The notes below the pieces were generated by a model. That model was given only the letters and a program-made list of their open reading frames with translations, was not told the origin of the DNA and made no database searches. The position numbers and the translations under genes are program-made. A stretch of 41,184 bases of DNA, taken from the NCBI GenBank assembly GCA_015063165.1, contig SUSZ01000020.1, forward strand, positions 1 to 41,184, written 5' to 3'. This stretch comes from Thermoplasmata archaeon (GTDB lineage Archaea > Thermoplasmatota > Thermoplasmata > Methanomassiliicoccales > Methanomethylophilaceae). Positions 1 to 8,930 of this stretch are shown here, piece after piece. Each line of letters starts with the position of its first letter. Position 1 is the stretch's first letter.

Positions 1-21
1 CTTTGTCACACAGGCTTCATA

Positions 22-39
22 CAACCTGTTACCAGGTTG
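22..39. other. Short perfect hairpin near left edge
   Basis: CAACCTG at 22-28 and CAGGTTG at 33-39 form a 7-bp stem with a TTAC loop. It lies about 80 bp past the 3' end of the minus-strand SMR gene and has no clear T-run. I see no gene in 1-121. It could be a weak terminator or processing site. Confidence 0.3.
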
Positions 40-121
40 CATGCTGTGTTAGGGTCAGACAGAACAGATTGTCTGGTTACTCATCTTCTAGATTTTCGCA
101 ATCCTCCATATCACTTTCACG

Positions 122-481
122 TCACACATATTCCACAGGCGTTAGCTTGAGTCCGACCACGCCGGCGATGATCAGGGCCAAACAGATCCCCATGCCCCAG
201 CTGAATCCGGTATCGTCCAATCCGAGGGCGTAGGACAGCACCACGGTGAAGAACACGCCTATCCCTATCCACACAGCGTAGGCGGTCGTGAAGGGCACTC
301 CGAGCCTCATAGGGTACTCCAGACAGACCATGCTGAGGAACAGGAACACTATGGTCACGATGTCCCAAACGATGTTCGTGAAGCTCTCGGTGTAAGCCAA
401 TCCGATGGACCATCCTAGCTGAAGGAATCCTCCGAGTATGATGAGTATCCAAGCGAAAGTTGTCTTGTTCCTGATTTCCAT
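122..481 (-). CDS. SMR-family small membrane transporter, Gln in place of the coupling Glu
   Basis: The protein has 119 residues and four predicted membrane helices, the normal size for the small multidrug resistance (SMR/EmrE/SugE-Gdx) family. These proteins work as dimers in the cell membrane and exchange cations such as quaternary ammonium compounds or guanidinium for protons. Helix 1 reads GGFLQLGW and then YTESF, which aligns with the Gdx/EmrE helix. The position of the essential membrane glutamate (Glu14 of EmrE) is Gln here. The gene lies 5 bp after the SMR gene at 487-822 and ends in TGA. The two subunits probably form a paired heterodimer in which this one cannot carry the proton-coupled carboxylate. 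The family call is firm; the substrate is unknown. Confidence 0.85.
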   Translation of the reverse strand: MEIRNKTTFAWILIILGGFLQLGWSIGLAYTESFTNIVWDIVTIVFLFLSMVCLEYPMRLGVPFTTAYAVWIGIGVFFTVVLSYALGLDDTGFSWGMGICLALIIAGVVGLKLTPVEYV

Positions 482-486
482 TCACA

Positions 487-822
487 TCACCCCGATATCA
501 TCCTGACGCCGATTATCCCGACGACGATCATTCCTATGAACAGCAGCTTCCTGGCTGTCAGCATCTCCTTGTAGAGGACACGGCCTATCAGAACGATTCC
601 AGCGGCTCCGATACCGGCCAAGATGGAATAGGAGACTCCGGGGCCGATGTATTCGGGGTTGGATGGAATCGACAGCAGGTACAGGCAGAGCAGAACGAGG
701 ACTATGGCGGCGATTCCCCAGCCCTTCTTCTTGAAATTCTCGGATTTATCCAAGCAGGTGACCCATATTGGCTCGATGATGCTGGCCACGAGAAGGATGA
801 TCCATGCCATCAACAAATCCAT
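487..822 (-). CDS. SMR-family small membrane transporter (paired subunit)
   Basis: This 111-residue protein has four hydrophobic helices. It keeps the SMR helix-1 signature with the essential glutamate (SIIEPIW followed by DKSENF). It resembles the SugE/Gdx branch more than EmrE, because Trp lies three residues after Glu. It is the first gene of a two-gene unit with the SMR gene at 122-481. The start at 822 fits a leaderless message, because a TATA-like box lies about 25 bp upstream. Adjacent unequal SMR genes usually form obligate heterodimers. The substrate is not known; the nearby methylamine genes make methylated amines or quaternary ammonium compounds reasonable guesses, but this is inference. 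Confidence 0.87.
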   Translation of the reverse strand: MDLLMAWIILLVASIIEPIWVTCLDKSENFKKKGWGIAAIVLVLLCLYLLSIPSNPEYIGPGVSYSILAGIGAAGIVLIGRVLYKEMLTARKLLFIGMIVVGIIGVRMISG

Positions 823-841
823 GTTGTAGCTATCGCATTGT

Positions 842-853
842 CAAAATATAAGG
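842..853 (-). promoter_or_regulatory. TATA box for the SMR pair
   Basis: On the minus strand this reads CCTTATATTTTG. Its centre is about 25 bp from the ATG at 822, so the message would start at or next to the start codon. No Shine-Dalgarno sequence is visible. The rest of 823-990 is AT-rich with no gene. Confidence 0.5.
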
Positions 854-990
854 TTATAGAAATGCTTAAATATTGTTGGTTAAAAATGCCTATCGTTGCA
901 TACATCGGTCCACGAATGAATAAAAAATTACCAAAAATCGTAGAAAAAAGAAAAAGGTTTATATGGCCCATGAAGGGCCGGTGTCGATCC

Positions 991-2616
991 TCATCCGACG
1001 ATCTGGAACTCCTTGAGCGAGAGGAAGCTTCCGTCACATGCGTGCTCGCAGCGCCTGCAGGCGGTTCCGGCACACCTGTCGGACTTGACATAGGCGTGGA
1101 CGCCGTCGTTCTCGAGCTCGATGGACAGAGCCTGCTCGGGACAGGCCTTCATGCACTTGTGGCACCTGATGCAGCCCTCGACCTTTCCGGTGAGGACGGT
1201 CTTGGACTCCTCGAGCATGATGACTCCCTTCTTCTCTACATCGGGCAGATCGGTCTTAGCGAGCCTCTCGACCTTCACATCCTTGGAAGGCTCGCTGAGA
1301 GGCTGAAGCCCGTAGATCTCGAGCATGTTGTTGTACTCGGAAGCGGGCATTCCCGTGCACCAGACTGAGTATTCGATGGAGTAGATGTTCTTGAAGTTGT
1401 CATTGGTGGCGAACATGACGTGGGTGGCCCTGAGCTCCTTGGCGAACTCGCGGAGCTTCATGAGGTCGACCTTTCCGAGCGCGACCTTCCTGGCCATCTC
1501 GATAGAGGTGTTTCCGAACTGGATCAGATGGGTCGCTCCAGGGCATACCATCCCGATGCCGAGAGCCTTCACGGCATCCACGTACAAACCGGATGCACCG
1601 GACATGTAGGCCTTCTTGATGTCTCCGGTCCACAGGCCAGCCTCGAGAAGAAGCGTGAGGAATCCGGCACGCAGAGCTCCTATGGCCTTTCCGGCCTCCT
1701 CGACGTCGTGCTTGGAGATGCACACTCCGTCCTGGAGATGCAGCTTTTCATCAGGAGTGAGGATCTCGGGGGTGTTGACAAGGCCTCCGTACATTCCGCA
1801 GTACAGAGCGGCCACGACTCCGGTTCCAGTGACGCCGATGGCGTGCTGGTCCCTATCGACGATTATCTTCCCAGTGGAAGGGTCGACCACGTCTCCGGTC
1901 CTGTCTATGATGGACTTATCCAATACGGTGCATTCCCAGCCACCGTCGACGGCGTCCACGTCGGAGATCGCGCCAGGGGCGGCGAGCATCCCGCGCTCTA
2001 TCTCCTGGCCCTCGAGAGCAGGCCCTGCGGCGGCGGAACCGGTGTAGATCTTGCCATCGACGACCAGAGCCATCTCGGCGTTGGTCCCGTAGTCGACGAC
2101 GATGACCGGCTCCTTCTCTTCGAGGATGTTGGTCATCTTGAGCATCGCGATGGCGTCCGCGCCTATCTCGTGCGTGACGGCAGGAGGGATGATGACCTCG
2201 GCGTTGGGCATCCCGACAAGTCCCAGCTCTTCGGCCTTCCTTATGGAGCCGTTCCTCTCCGGAGGCACCACGCCCATGTTCTTCAGAGCGTTCTTGCCTG
2301 CGTATGCGAGGTCCCTGATCTCTATGTTCTCGAACAGGGACATCTGGAACGTGTTCCCGCAGACGCCGATCCTCCTGACCTGTGTGAGGTCGATTCCCAG
2401 CGCGGCGAAGAGATTGTTGGCGGCGTTCACGATGAGCCCGTGAGCGACGTCCTCGCCGGATTGGATAGCGAAGTTGACGTGGTCGATGACGTTCATCCCT
2501 GGAATAGGGTGACGCTGCGTGATGGCGGTAGCCAGCGTCTCGCCGGTGTCCAGATCAAGAGCCTGGCAGCGGAGCCCGCTGGTCCCGATGTCGAGTGCGA
2601 TTCCATAATTGGCCAT
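991..2616 (-). CDS. ramA: RamA-like corrinoid activase (ATP-dependent reductive activation of methylamine corrinoid proteins)
   Basis: This 541-residue protein matches the length and layout of RamA, which uses ATP to reduce inactive Co(II) corrinoid on MtmC, MtbC and MttC to active Co(I). The N-terminal half has an ASKHA/actin-like ATPase look (ALDIGTSGLRCQALD near residue 8; VVDYGTNAE near 173; GVTGTGVVAALY near 260). The C-terminus has two [4Fe-4S] motifs, CIRCHKCMKAC and CAGTACRRCEHAC, which bring in the electrons. The protein is cytoplasmic. The gene has its own TATA box and an AAGGAG site 14 nt from the ATG, so it can be made separately from the upstream methyltransferase genes. It ends in TGA. 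Identification is strong. A RamA-like activator for a different corrinoid system is the only real alternative. Confidence 0.93.
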   Translation of the reverse strand: MANYGIALDIGTSGLRCQALDLDTGETLATAITQRHPIPGMNVIDHVNFAIQSGEDVAHGLIVNAANNLFAALGIDLTQVRRIGVCGNTFQMSLFENIEIRDLAYAGKNALKNMGVVPPERNGSIRKAEELGLVGMPNAEVIIPPAVTHEIGADAIAMLKMTNILEEKEPVIVVDYGTNAEMALVVDGKIYTGSAAAGPALEGQEIERGMLAAPGAISDVDAVDGGWECTVLDKSIIDRTGDVVDPSTGKIIVDRDQHAIGVTGTGVVAALYCGMYGGLVNTPEILTPDEKLHLQDGVCISKHDVEEAGKAIGALRAGFLTLLLEAGLWTGDIKKAYMSGASGLYVDAVKALGIGMVCPGATHLIQFGNTSIEMARKVALGKVDLMKLREFAKELRATHVMFATNDNFKNIYSIEYSVWCTGMPASEYNNMLEIYGLQPLSEPSKDVKVERLAKTDLPDVEKKGVIMLEESKTVLTGKVEGCIRCHKCMKACPEQALSIELENDGVHAYVKSDRCAGTACRRCEHACDGSFLSLKEFQIVG

Positions 2617-2630
2617 AGTATCAGTCCATT

Positions 2631-2676
2631 CTCCTTAGAGAGATATAGGTACCGAATAAAACCTGACTTATATAAT
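2631..2676 (-). promoter_or_regulatory. ramA promoter and ribosome-binding site
   Basis: An ATTATATAAG-type TATA box lies at about 2668-2676, roughly 55 bp upstream of the ramA ATG, and predicts a short leader. AAGGAG lies at 2631-2636, rather far (14 nt) from the start codon. Confidence 0.5.
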
Positions 2677-2753
2677 GGCTTAGAAAGGAAGGGAAAAGGT
2701 TTCCACCGCGCCATGGCGGTGGGCTGATGCGACCGGAAGCCGCTCAGACTTGA

Positions 2754-2897
2754 TCAGAGCTTGCTGTACATCCACCTTGCGATGTACAGTCCTGCCAGAG
2801 CGACCGCGATGATGAACACGGTGCTCACTACATCGGATGCAGGAATGATCCCATCGTTGAAGAACGCAGAGTACGCATCCCAATTGACATTTGACAT
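2754..2897 (-). CDS. 47-residue single-helix membrane protein in the methylamine operon
   Basis: This short ORF encodes MSNVNWDAYSAFFNDG at the N-terminus, then a hydrophobic helix (about residues 23-39, VVSTVFIIAVALAGLYIA) and a basic tail RWMYSKL. The ATG follows GAGAGGA, a usable ribosome-binding site, and lies 11 nt after the stop of the regulator gene, so it looks translated in the same operon. It ends in TGA. One membrane helix with a short polar, acidic N-terminal part suggests a small accessory subunit, perhaps of the MttP-like permease encoded just upstream. I do not recognise a family. Confidence 0.6.
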   Translation of the reverse strand: MSNVNWDAYSAFFNDGIIPASDVVSTVFIIAVALAGLYIARWMYSKL

Positions 2898-2908
2898 TTC
2901 CTCTCACC

Positions 2909-3238
2909 TCAGTCAGGCGTGTAGTGCCTTACCTTCGCTTTCAGCTCGTCCAAGGTCTTCTTTCCGTAAGGAGTCAACTCGTACTTGGTGAGGAGCCTCC
3001 CGGGGTGCTTGGAATCGAACTTGGAACCATCGACATCGATCTCCCATTCTATCTCCTTGCAGAACCCGGCCGAGACGGCTTCTATGCAGTCGTAGTTGAT
3101 GTTGTCACGTCCGATGGAAGAGTTCAGATGATACTCGTCCTTGAGAGCGTCCACGATCTCGTAGTTCCACATAGGCCTCTTCTCGAGGACCTCCAGGATC
3201 CTGAACTTCAATGGAGCGCCGACTATCAAATCATTCAC
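2909..3238 (-). CDS. Winged-helix regulator (PadR/ArsR-like) of the methylamine operon
   Basis: This 109-residue protein looks like a winged helix-turn-helix: APLKFRILEVLEKRPMWNYE and the following helix resemble the DNA-binding part of PadR-type regulators, and YELTPYGKKTLDELKA is the usual end of the wing and dimer helix. It overlaps the 3' end of the MttP-like gene by 8 bp, so the two are translationally coupled. The start is uncertain. The longest frame begins at GTG (3238), which overlaps the GGGAGG site, while a TTG at 3229 is 8 nt from GGAGG and fits better. It is probably a local regulator of methylamine use; the ligand is unknown. Confidence 0.75.
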   Translation of the reverse strand: MNDLIVGAPLKFRILEVLEKRPMWNYEIVDALKDEYHLNSSIGRDNINYDCIEAVSAGFCKEIEWEIDVDGSKFDSKHPGRLLTKYELTPYGKKTLDELKAKVRHYTPD

Positions 3239-4373
3239 CTCCCATGACGGAATCGTCCTTCAACGATACCAGGCCTTCTGCGTCCTCTGTGGCGATCAGA
3301 TAGCTGCCGAACAGACAGATGATCAGACCGCCTATCGTAGGCAGGACGTGGGCCATGTCGTGTCCACCGATAGCGTTGTCGACACCGAAGAACAGGACCA
3401 TGAATACGATCGAGCATGCGGCATAGAGAGAGCCGATAGCCTGTCCGCGGGCGACGCCGATGAACGGGAACGACTTGTACCAGGTGACGTAGCACCATGC
3501 GAAAGAGAATCCCAGCAGGATGACGACGAGCAGGATGTACGGGTCGGTGACAATGGAAGCCATGGTCGAGAAGATCGGGACTCCGCTTATCGCGAGAACG
3601 ACGCAGACGATGATCCACAGGACGGTCTCCCAGAAGAACCTGAGCTGGATACCGCAGTCAGGCTCGCAATAATCCAGCGCCTTTCCGGCGAAAGTCCCTT
3701 CGAGTCCCCAGCAGATGGCGCACATCGCACCGCCTATGATTCCGAGGGTCATGTTGGAAGACTCTGCTCCTCCAAAGATCGTTCCGGCGAACAGAACGAA
3801 TGCTCCGACGATCATGATGACGACCGCGATGTACCCCCTCTTGGTGACCTTCTGATGGAGGTACAGAACGGACATGATGGTTCCGACTAGAGCGTACAGG
3901 ACGCCTGCGACCGCTGCGAATCCAGGGTTGAGGAACTGGGCTGCGACATAGGTTCCGAACACAGCTCCCGCTCCGCAGATACCGGCGTAGAGGAAGTAGA
4001 TGTTGGCGGCCTTGAACTCGACGAAAGTCCTCTTGAGCTCTCCCATCTTTCCGAGAGCCCCGTTCCATATGAACAGGATGAGTGTGTCTATGATTGCATT
4101 GACAAGACAGAGGAGGATGCATGCCATCGTGTAGGTGACATCGCTGTCATAACCGGCATTCTCCATGTTTACCATTGCGGCGGGGAGGAAATCGGGCATC
4201 TCCCAGACAGCGTATCCGGGAACGTACCAAACTCCCCAGTAGACGGCGCACAGCAACGCTGCTATGATACCGAATCTGAATTTCTTTTTATGGTTGGCCT
4301 TGATGAAGTCGTCGAGACTGGATGTATCGGCAACCTTCGAGCCACCATTGCTCTTTATTTCATTAACATCCAT
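3231..4373 (-). CDS. mttP: MttP-like methylamine permease (about 10 membrane helices)
   Basis: This 380-residue integral membrane protein has a 40-residue polar N-terminus followed by about ten hydrophobic helices, with an EamA/DMT-like two-part organisation. Aromatic residues are frequent (AVYWGVWYVPGYAVW near residue 44; AWCYVTWYKSFPF near 285), which would suit binding of a quaternary or tertiary amine. Its position directly after mttB-mttC matches the trimethylamine permease gene mttP of Methanosarcina. The start at 4373 is preceded by GGAGG at 7-nt spacing; upstream in-frame ATGs are not credible. It ends in TGA. The transporter call is firm; trimethylamine as substrate is inferred from context. 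Confidence 0.8.
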   Translation of the reverse strand: MDVNEIKSNGGSKVADTSSLDDFIKANHKKKFRFGIIAALLCAVYWGVWYVPGYAVWEMPDFLPAAMVNMENAGYDSDVTYTMACILLCLVNAIIDTLILFIWNGALGKMGELKRTFVEFKAANIYFLYAGICGAGAVFGTYVAAQFLNPGFAAVAGVLYALVGTIMSVLYLHQKVTKRGYIAVVIMIVGAFVLFAGTIFGGAESSNMTLGIIGGAMCAICWGLEGTFAGKALDYCEPDCGIQLRFFWETVLWIIVCVVLAISGVPIFSTMASIVTDPYILLVVILLGFSFAWCYVTWYKSFPFIGVARGQAIGSLYAACSIVFMVLFFGVDNAIGGHDMAHVLPTIGGLIICLFGSYLIATEDAEGLVSLKDDSVMGGE

Positions 4374-4443
4374 GATATGCCTCCGAACTCGGAGAAATAA
4401 ATTTGGTGAGGCCCGAAGGCCTCGATGAGTTTGATGAACGAGT

Positions 4444-5091
4444 TTACTTCTTCTCGAAGGCTGCGGAGAATTTCGCAGCTGCATCGGAAGCGTTCTCGGT
4501 GTAGAGATCGGCACCAATCTCGTCAGCCCACTGCTGGGTGACGGGGGCACCTCCGACGTTGGTGAGCAGAGAGTCCCTGATTCCGGCTGCCTTGAGCTTC
4601 TCCTCGAAGGTCTTCTGGTGGACCATGGTGGAGGTCATAAGGGCAGAGGTTCCGACCGCGACGGGCTTGTACTTCTTGCAAGCGTCGACGATCTGGTCGA
4701 GGGGAACGTCCCTTCCGATGTTCTCGACCTTGAATCCAGCGACCTTGAGCATGATTGCGACAATGTCCTTTCCGATCGAGTGGATATCTCCCTCGATGGT
4801 ACAGATGACGACGGTTCCGAGTCCGGAAGAGACCTCTGCACCGCGCTTCTCGAGCTCGGGGTTCAGGACGTCCATTGCGGCGTTCATGGCTGCGGCTGCG
4901 GCCATAACGTGGGGCAGGTAGACCTTCTTGGCCTCGAAGAGAGCTCCGACCTCGGTCATACCGGCGGAGAAGCCCTTCTCGATGAGCTCGACAATGTCGT
5001 AATTCTCTGCTACTGCTTTCTTTGCGACCTCAACTGCTTTCTTGTTGTTGTAGGTCATGACTGCTGATTTTGCGTCGTCGTTAAGTGACAT
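4444..5091 (-). CDS. mttC: Trimethylamine corrinoid protein MttC
   Basis: This 215-residue cytoplasmic protein carries a B12 cofactor. It accepts the methyl group from trimethylamine through MttB and hands it to a CoM methyltransferase. An N-terminal helical cap (about 1-90) precedes the Rossmann-like cobalamin domain. That domain shows the base-off/His-on signature GDIHSIGKDI (His is the lower cobalt ligand), SALMTSTMV and VGGAPV. It lies 70 bp downstream of mttB, with GGAGG before the ATG, and ends in TAA. Assignment as MttC rather than MtbC or MtmC rests on its position next to mttB. Confidence 0.92.
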   Translation of the reverse strand: MSLNDDAKSAVMTYNNKKAVEVAKKAVAENYDIVELIEKGFSAGMTEVGALFEAKKVYLPHVMAAAAAMNAAMDVLNPELEKRGAEVSSGLGTVVICTIEGDIHSIGKDIVAIMLKVAGFKVENIGRDVPLDQIVDACKKYKPVAVGTSALMTSTMVHQKTFEEKLKAAGIRDSLLTNVGGAPVTQQWADEIGADLYTENASDAAAKFSAAFEKK

Positions 5092-5161
5092 TTCTAATCC
5101 TCCTTCAATTAAATCGTTTGGTAAGGGGTTTGGATAAGGGGTTTAGCTAAGTGTTTGAGCT

Positions 5162-6679
5162 TCAGTTTCCAGCCTTGAAGTCGTCGTCGGCAGCCTTGAC
5201 GATGGCCTTGATCTTCTCGAGCCTGGCCTCAGGTATGGGCTGAACAACGTGGTTCTTCATGACGTCCACGACGATGTCGTGAGCAACATCGACACAGGCC
5301 TTGGATCCCTGGGACTTCCAGTCTCCGAGCATGTCCCTGTTGAACACGCGGGGGTCAGACGGAAGCTCGAAGTTCTCCATGGTGGTGGGGTGTCCGATGA
5401 AGTCGTTACCGACACCGATCTCCTTGATGGGGTCGACGGCGAGGGTGGTGTCGTTGACGACTATACCCTCCATAGCCTTCTGCTCCATAGCGATGATATC
5501 GTTGTCGATGACCATCTGCTCCATAGAGAAGGTCTGTCCGAGCTCGAGCATTCCTGCGCCGTAGATGGCGTTGGCTCCTGCCAGGGCGGGGAGAAGAGAG
5601 GTGATGGTCTTCTCGTGGGCGGCCTGAGAGTCAGGAACCTTGGCGTCGGTCTACATACCGGCGACGTAAACGGGCAATCCGTAGTACTGTCCGAGTTCCG
5701 CGACACCGGCAGAGATCAGTCCGAGCTCAGGGGATCCGACAGGAGCGGTTCCGTGCTTGAGGTCGAAGGTGGTAGTGGAAGATCCGTAGTAGACGGCCGC
5801 TCCGGGCTTCGCCAGCTGGGCGAGGACGATACCGGAAAGGATCTCCGCGCTGTGGGTGACGAGGGTACCGGCGAGGTGGATGGAAGAGGATCCTCCAGCC
5901 ATGGCCATGGACAGGACGTTGACGGGGATTCCGTACCTGGCTCCCTGGATGATGACCTGGCATGCATTGTAGCTGAGCTCAAGAGGAGAGGTGGGGCACA
6001 CGAGCATGGTCATGAGGGGCCTGTCGCGGGCTTTCTTCTCGTCGCCGTCGTACATCGCCTTGAGGATCTCCCAGTAGTACTTCACGTGTCCAGCAACAGG
6101 GTCGATGTGGTTGAAGCACTTGGTGGTGTTGACCATGGAGGTGTACATCTCGTGGACATCCTCAGCACCGACTCCTGCCCAGTCCCTTGCAGAGACGGCG
6201 AGGGAATAGAAGCTGATTCCGTCGCACCAGTCGCACAGCTTGGCGGTCATGGCGAGATCGTGGTCGTTGGAGTCGCGGGTCTCGTATTTGCCGTCGCCGA
6301 GGTAGTCGCACATCTGGATTCCGGTTCCGAAATCGGTGAAGTGGACGCGTCCCTTCCAGCTCTGCTCGATCCTGTGCTCGTCGGTGTAGTTGCCGTCCTC
6401 GTCGAGGTCCCTTCCATAAATGTAGAAGGTCTTGGGGGCCCTGGAGAGCGCGAGGTTGAGAACGAAGTCGGGGATCTTGACGATGTTGGTCTCGTAATCA
6501 ACGATGCACCCAGCGTCCTCGAAGATGTGCCTGGCCTCGTCATCGGAAACCTGGACACCGTAGTAGCTGAGAACGTCCCTGGTAGCCCTGTCGATAGCCT
6601 CAAGGTTGTCCTTGCTGAAGAGTTTGAGTTTAACTCCGACGAGGTCGCCCTTACCGGGATACTGAATATCTTTGCTCAT
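5162..6679 (-). CDS. mttB: Trimethylamine methyltransferase MttB with pyrrolysine at the in-frame TAG (5651-5653)
   Basis: Read through one amber codon, the gene encodes 505 residues, close to Methanosarcina MttB. The TAG at 5651-5653 is codon 343, after LPVYVAGM. The reading frame continues cleanly from the next codon ([20 protein letters not shown] onward) to a TGA at 5162. MttB moves one methyl group from trimethylamine to MttC; the pyrrolysine ring is thought to bind and position the amine. The protein is a TIM-barrel enzyme of the cytoplasm. GGAGGA precedes the ATG. Annotation tools that treat TAG as stop split this gene into 342- and 129-residue pieces. The pylTSBCD genes at 13669-17615 supply the 22nd amino acid. 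Confidence 0.96.
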
Positions 6680-6759
6680 TTCATTCCTCCTTAGTTGATT
6701 TCATGTGAAATCGAACTGGTTTCAGGCAAATCGTTTATGACTAATTGGTTTAACATCAT

Positions 6760-6788
6760 AAAAAAGGATGCCTGCCGCAAGGGCAGGC
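6760..6788 (-). terminator. Hairpin plus T-run between mtbB and mttB
   Basis: On the minus strand GCCTGCC and GGCAGGC (6770-6788) form a 7-bp GC-rich stem followed, after CATCC, by six T. It starts just after the mtbB stop codon and before mttB. It could end part of the mtbCB message or protect its 3' end, giving different levels of mtbCB and mttBC. I see no clear TATA box for mttB in the remaining 80 bp. Confidence 0.6.
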
Positions 6789-6796
6789 AAGTTAAA

Positions 6797-8200
6797 TCAT
6801 CTCTTGAGCTTCTCGCGGAACTTCTCGCAGCTGTTGATCTTGATGTCGAGAATCTTCTCGATGTTCATCTTGGCGAGGATACCGCGGGGTGCTCCGGGAA
6901 TACCGGTGACGGATCCGATCTTGAGCTCTTCACGGAGGTCCCTCATGATGCACTCGTCTCCGAGGTCCATGGCGGTGACTCCGAGCTTCTTGGCGACGTA
7001 GTCCTTAGCGTCGTTGAGCCTCATGTTCTTGGTGTACATCATCCTGGCAACCAGGTCTCCGGCGGTCCTGATTCCGCCCATTCCGGATGCAACGAGGTGG
7101 GGGATGTCCATTCCCATGGGGTCTCCGACTCCGACCTAGACACCGTCGACCTTGGCAATCTCGACCATGGCCTTGTTGCACCTTGCGACCGCGTCAAGAG
7201 GAGGGGTCTCGAACATGGGTATTCCGCCGACTCCCATTCCCATGTCCACATGGACGGGTATAGGGGAGTCCTCGACTGCCTTCTTGATGAAGGTGACGGC
7301 CCTTCCGAGGTTCCAAGCGAGGGATCTGGAGGTGTTGGTGTTGCAGACGGCTCCGAAGACGTTAGCTCCGGACTTGGCGACGAGCTTCGCCTGCTGGTGG
7401 GGGTAGAGTCCTGCGGCGATTTCGCCGTCGAACTCCATCATTCCGTGGATACCCATGACGGACTCTCCAGCAGCACCGACGTTGATGTACGCCTCAGGGC
7501 AGAGCTCCCTGAGCTTCCTGACTCCGTTGAGAGTTCCGACGAAATCGGCGTCTCCTGCGGAACCGGTGGTGTCAAAGTTGAATCCATCGGATCCAGCAGC
7601 CTGGAGCCTGGTGGTGACGAACTCGATGTCCCTTGCGAGGTGCTCGGCGGCAGCCTCAGAGGAAGCCATGGACTCGTCAATCTTGAACTCCCTCATAAGG
7701 TCTGCGGGGTTTCCGTAAGGTCCGTCGGGAGCGTAGTACAGTCCCATGTTGGGCATGGCTCCATAGAAGAAGGGGGCGATGATCTCGGCCTGGATCTCCT
7801 CCATGGTCTGCATCTCCATGGAGATGACAGGCTTCACGGGCTTGATCGAGTAGTCGGAGTGCGCGAGCTCGAATGTGTCGGCACCGAGGGCCCTCTCGTG
7901 GAGGAGAGCGGCCTCGAGCCTTCCCATGTCGACACCGTTTCCAGAGTTTCCGTTGTCACCGGTGAAGTCGAGCTGTCCGATATCGTAGGTCATGACAACC
8001 TCGTGTCCGGGCTCAACTCCGATGACCCTGCTCTGATCGATGACAATCTCGCACATGTGCTCGACGTCGTTAGCGTCGAGAGCGGGTATCCCTGCCATGT
8101 CGGCAGCATCCGCAGATCCGGCCTGTATGTCGTTCATGACCTGCTCTTTGGTCATGGTGACCCTGCGGCCATCTCCCATTCTGGTGTAATACTCAGTCAT
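6797..8200 (-). CDS. mtbB: Dimethylamine methyltransferase MtbB with pyrrolysine at the in-frame TAG (7136-7138)
   Basis: With the amber codon read, this gene gives 467 residues, the same length as Methanosarcina MtbB. The TAG at 7136-7138 is codon 355, after VEIAKVDGV, and is followed at once by [20 protein letters not shown] in the same frame. MtbB transfers a methyl group from dimethylamine to the corrinoid protein MtbC, made from the gene 30 bp upstream. GAGGGA lies before the ATG. It ends in TGA and a terminator-like hairpin follows. Without readthrough the product would be a 354-residue fragment lacking the C-terminal third. Confidence 0.96.
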
Positions 8201-8230
8201 TTTTTTCCCTCATTCAGAGAAAAAATAGTT

Positions 8231-8875
8231 TCAGGCTCCGAGGACGTCCTGGGCTTTCCTGGTAGTCTCGGAAGCAGACTCTCCATAGATGTCTGCACCG
8301 ATCTTGTCGCAGAATCCCTGGGTGATAGGGGCTCCTCCGACCATGACGGTGACCTTGTCACGGATTCCCTCGTTCTTGAGGTTCTCGATGACAGTCTTCA
8401 TCTGGACCATGGTGGTGGTCATGAGAGCGGACATTCCGCAGAAAGTGCATCCAGCTTTGCACTCATCGACGAACTTTCCGAGAGGAACGTCCCTTCCGAG
8501 ATCGTGAACGTCGAATCCAGCGCACTGGAGCATGGTGGAGCAGATGGACTTTCCGATGTCGTGGACGTCTCCCTCGACGGTTCCCATGACGGCGGAAGCC
8601 TTGACCTCAGTTCCAGTGGAACCGGCGGAGAGCTCGTCGTTGAGAGTCTCCATCGCTTTCTTCATTCCGGCAGCGGCGGACAGAACGTGAGGAAGGAAGA
8701 GCTTTCCCCTCTCGAACAGGACTCCGACCTCGGACATGCTGCCTCCGAGAGTGTTGATGATCTCGGTCGCGGGCATGCCGGCGGCGTGAGCCTCGTCGAC
8801 TGCTTTGGAAATCTCAGGTACTTTGCACGTGATAAGCGCGTCGTGCAGCTTCTGGGCCTCATTCTCGAATGCCAT
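8231..8875 (-). CDS. mtbC: Dimethylamine corrinoid protein MtbC
   Basis: This 214-residue corrinoid carrier is the first gene of the di-/trimethylamine region. The cobalamin motifs are GDVHDIGKSI (His ligand), SALMTTTMV and VGGAPI; the N-terminal helical cap contains GVLFERGKLFLPHV. It accepts methyl groups from dimethylamine through MtbB and passes them on for CoM methylation. The start at 8875 is chosen because GGAGGA lies 7 nt upstream; a longer frame reaching 8929 lacks such a site. A TATA box at 8974-8982 predicts a leader of about 75 nt. Assignment to MtbC follows from pairing with mtbB. Confidence 0.92.
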   Translation of the reverse strand: MAFENEAQKLHDALITCKVPEISKAVDEAHAAGMPATEIINTLGGSMSEVGVLFERGKLFLPHVLSAAAGMKKAMETLNDELSAGSTGTEVKASAVMGTVEGDVHDIGKSICSTMLQCAGFDVHDLGRDVPLGKFVDECKAGCTFCGMSALMTTTMVQMKTVIENLKNEGIRDKVTVMVGGAPITQGFCDKIGADIYGESASETTRKAQDVLGA

Positions 8876-8930
8876 TTTAATTCCTCCTTCAGGGATCGAC
8901 CTTGTCGTATCCCGCGACTCGTTACGCATC

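Noticed and set aside
1420-2727. Long 435-codon plus-strand frame opposite ramA
   Set aside because: It is the mirror of ramA, and its composition (many Val, Gly, Asp, His) is that of a complement of codon-biased DNA.
5162-5551. Separate 129-residue gene downstream of mttB
   Set aside because: It is the C-terminal third of MttB after the amber codon, continuous in frame with the upstream part.
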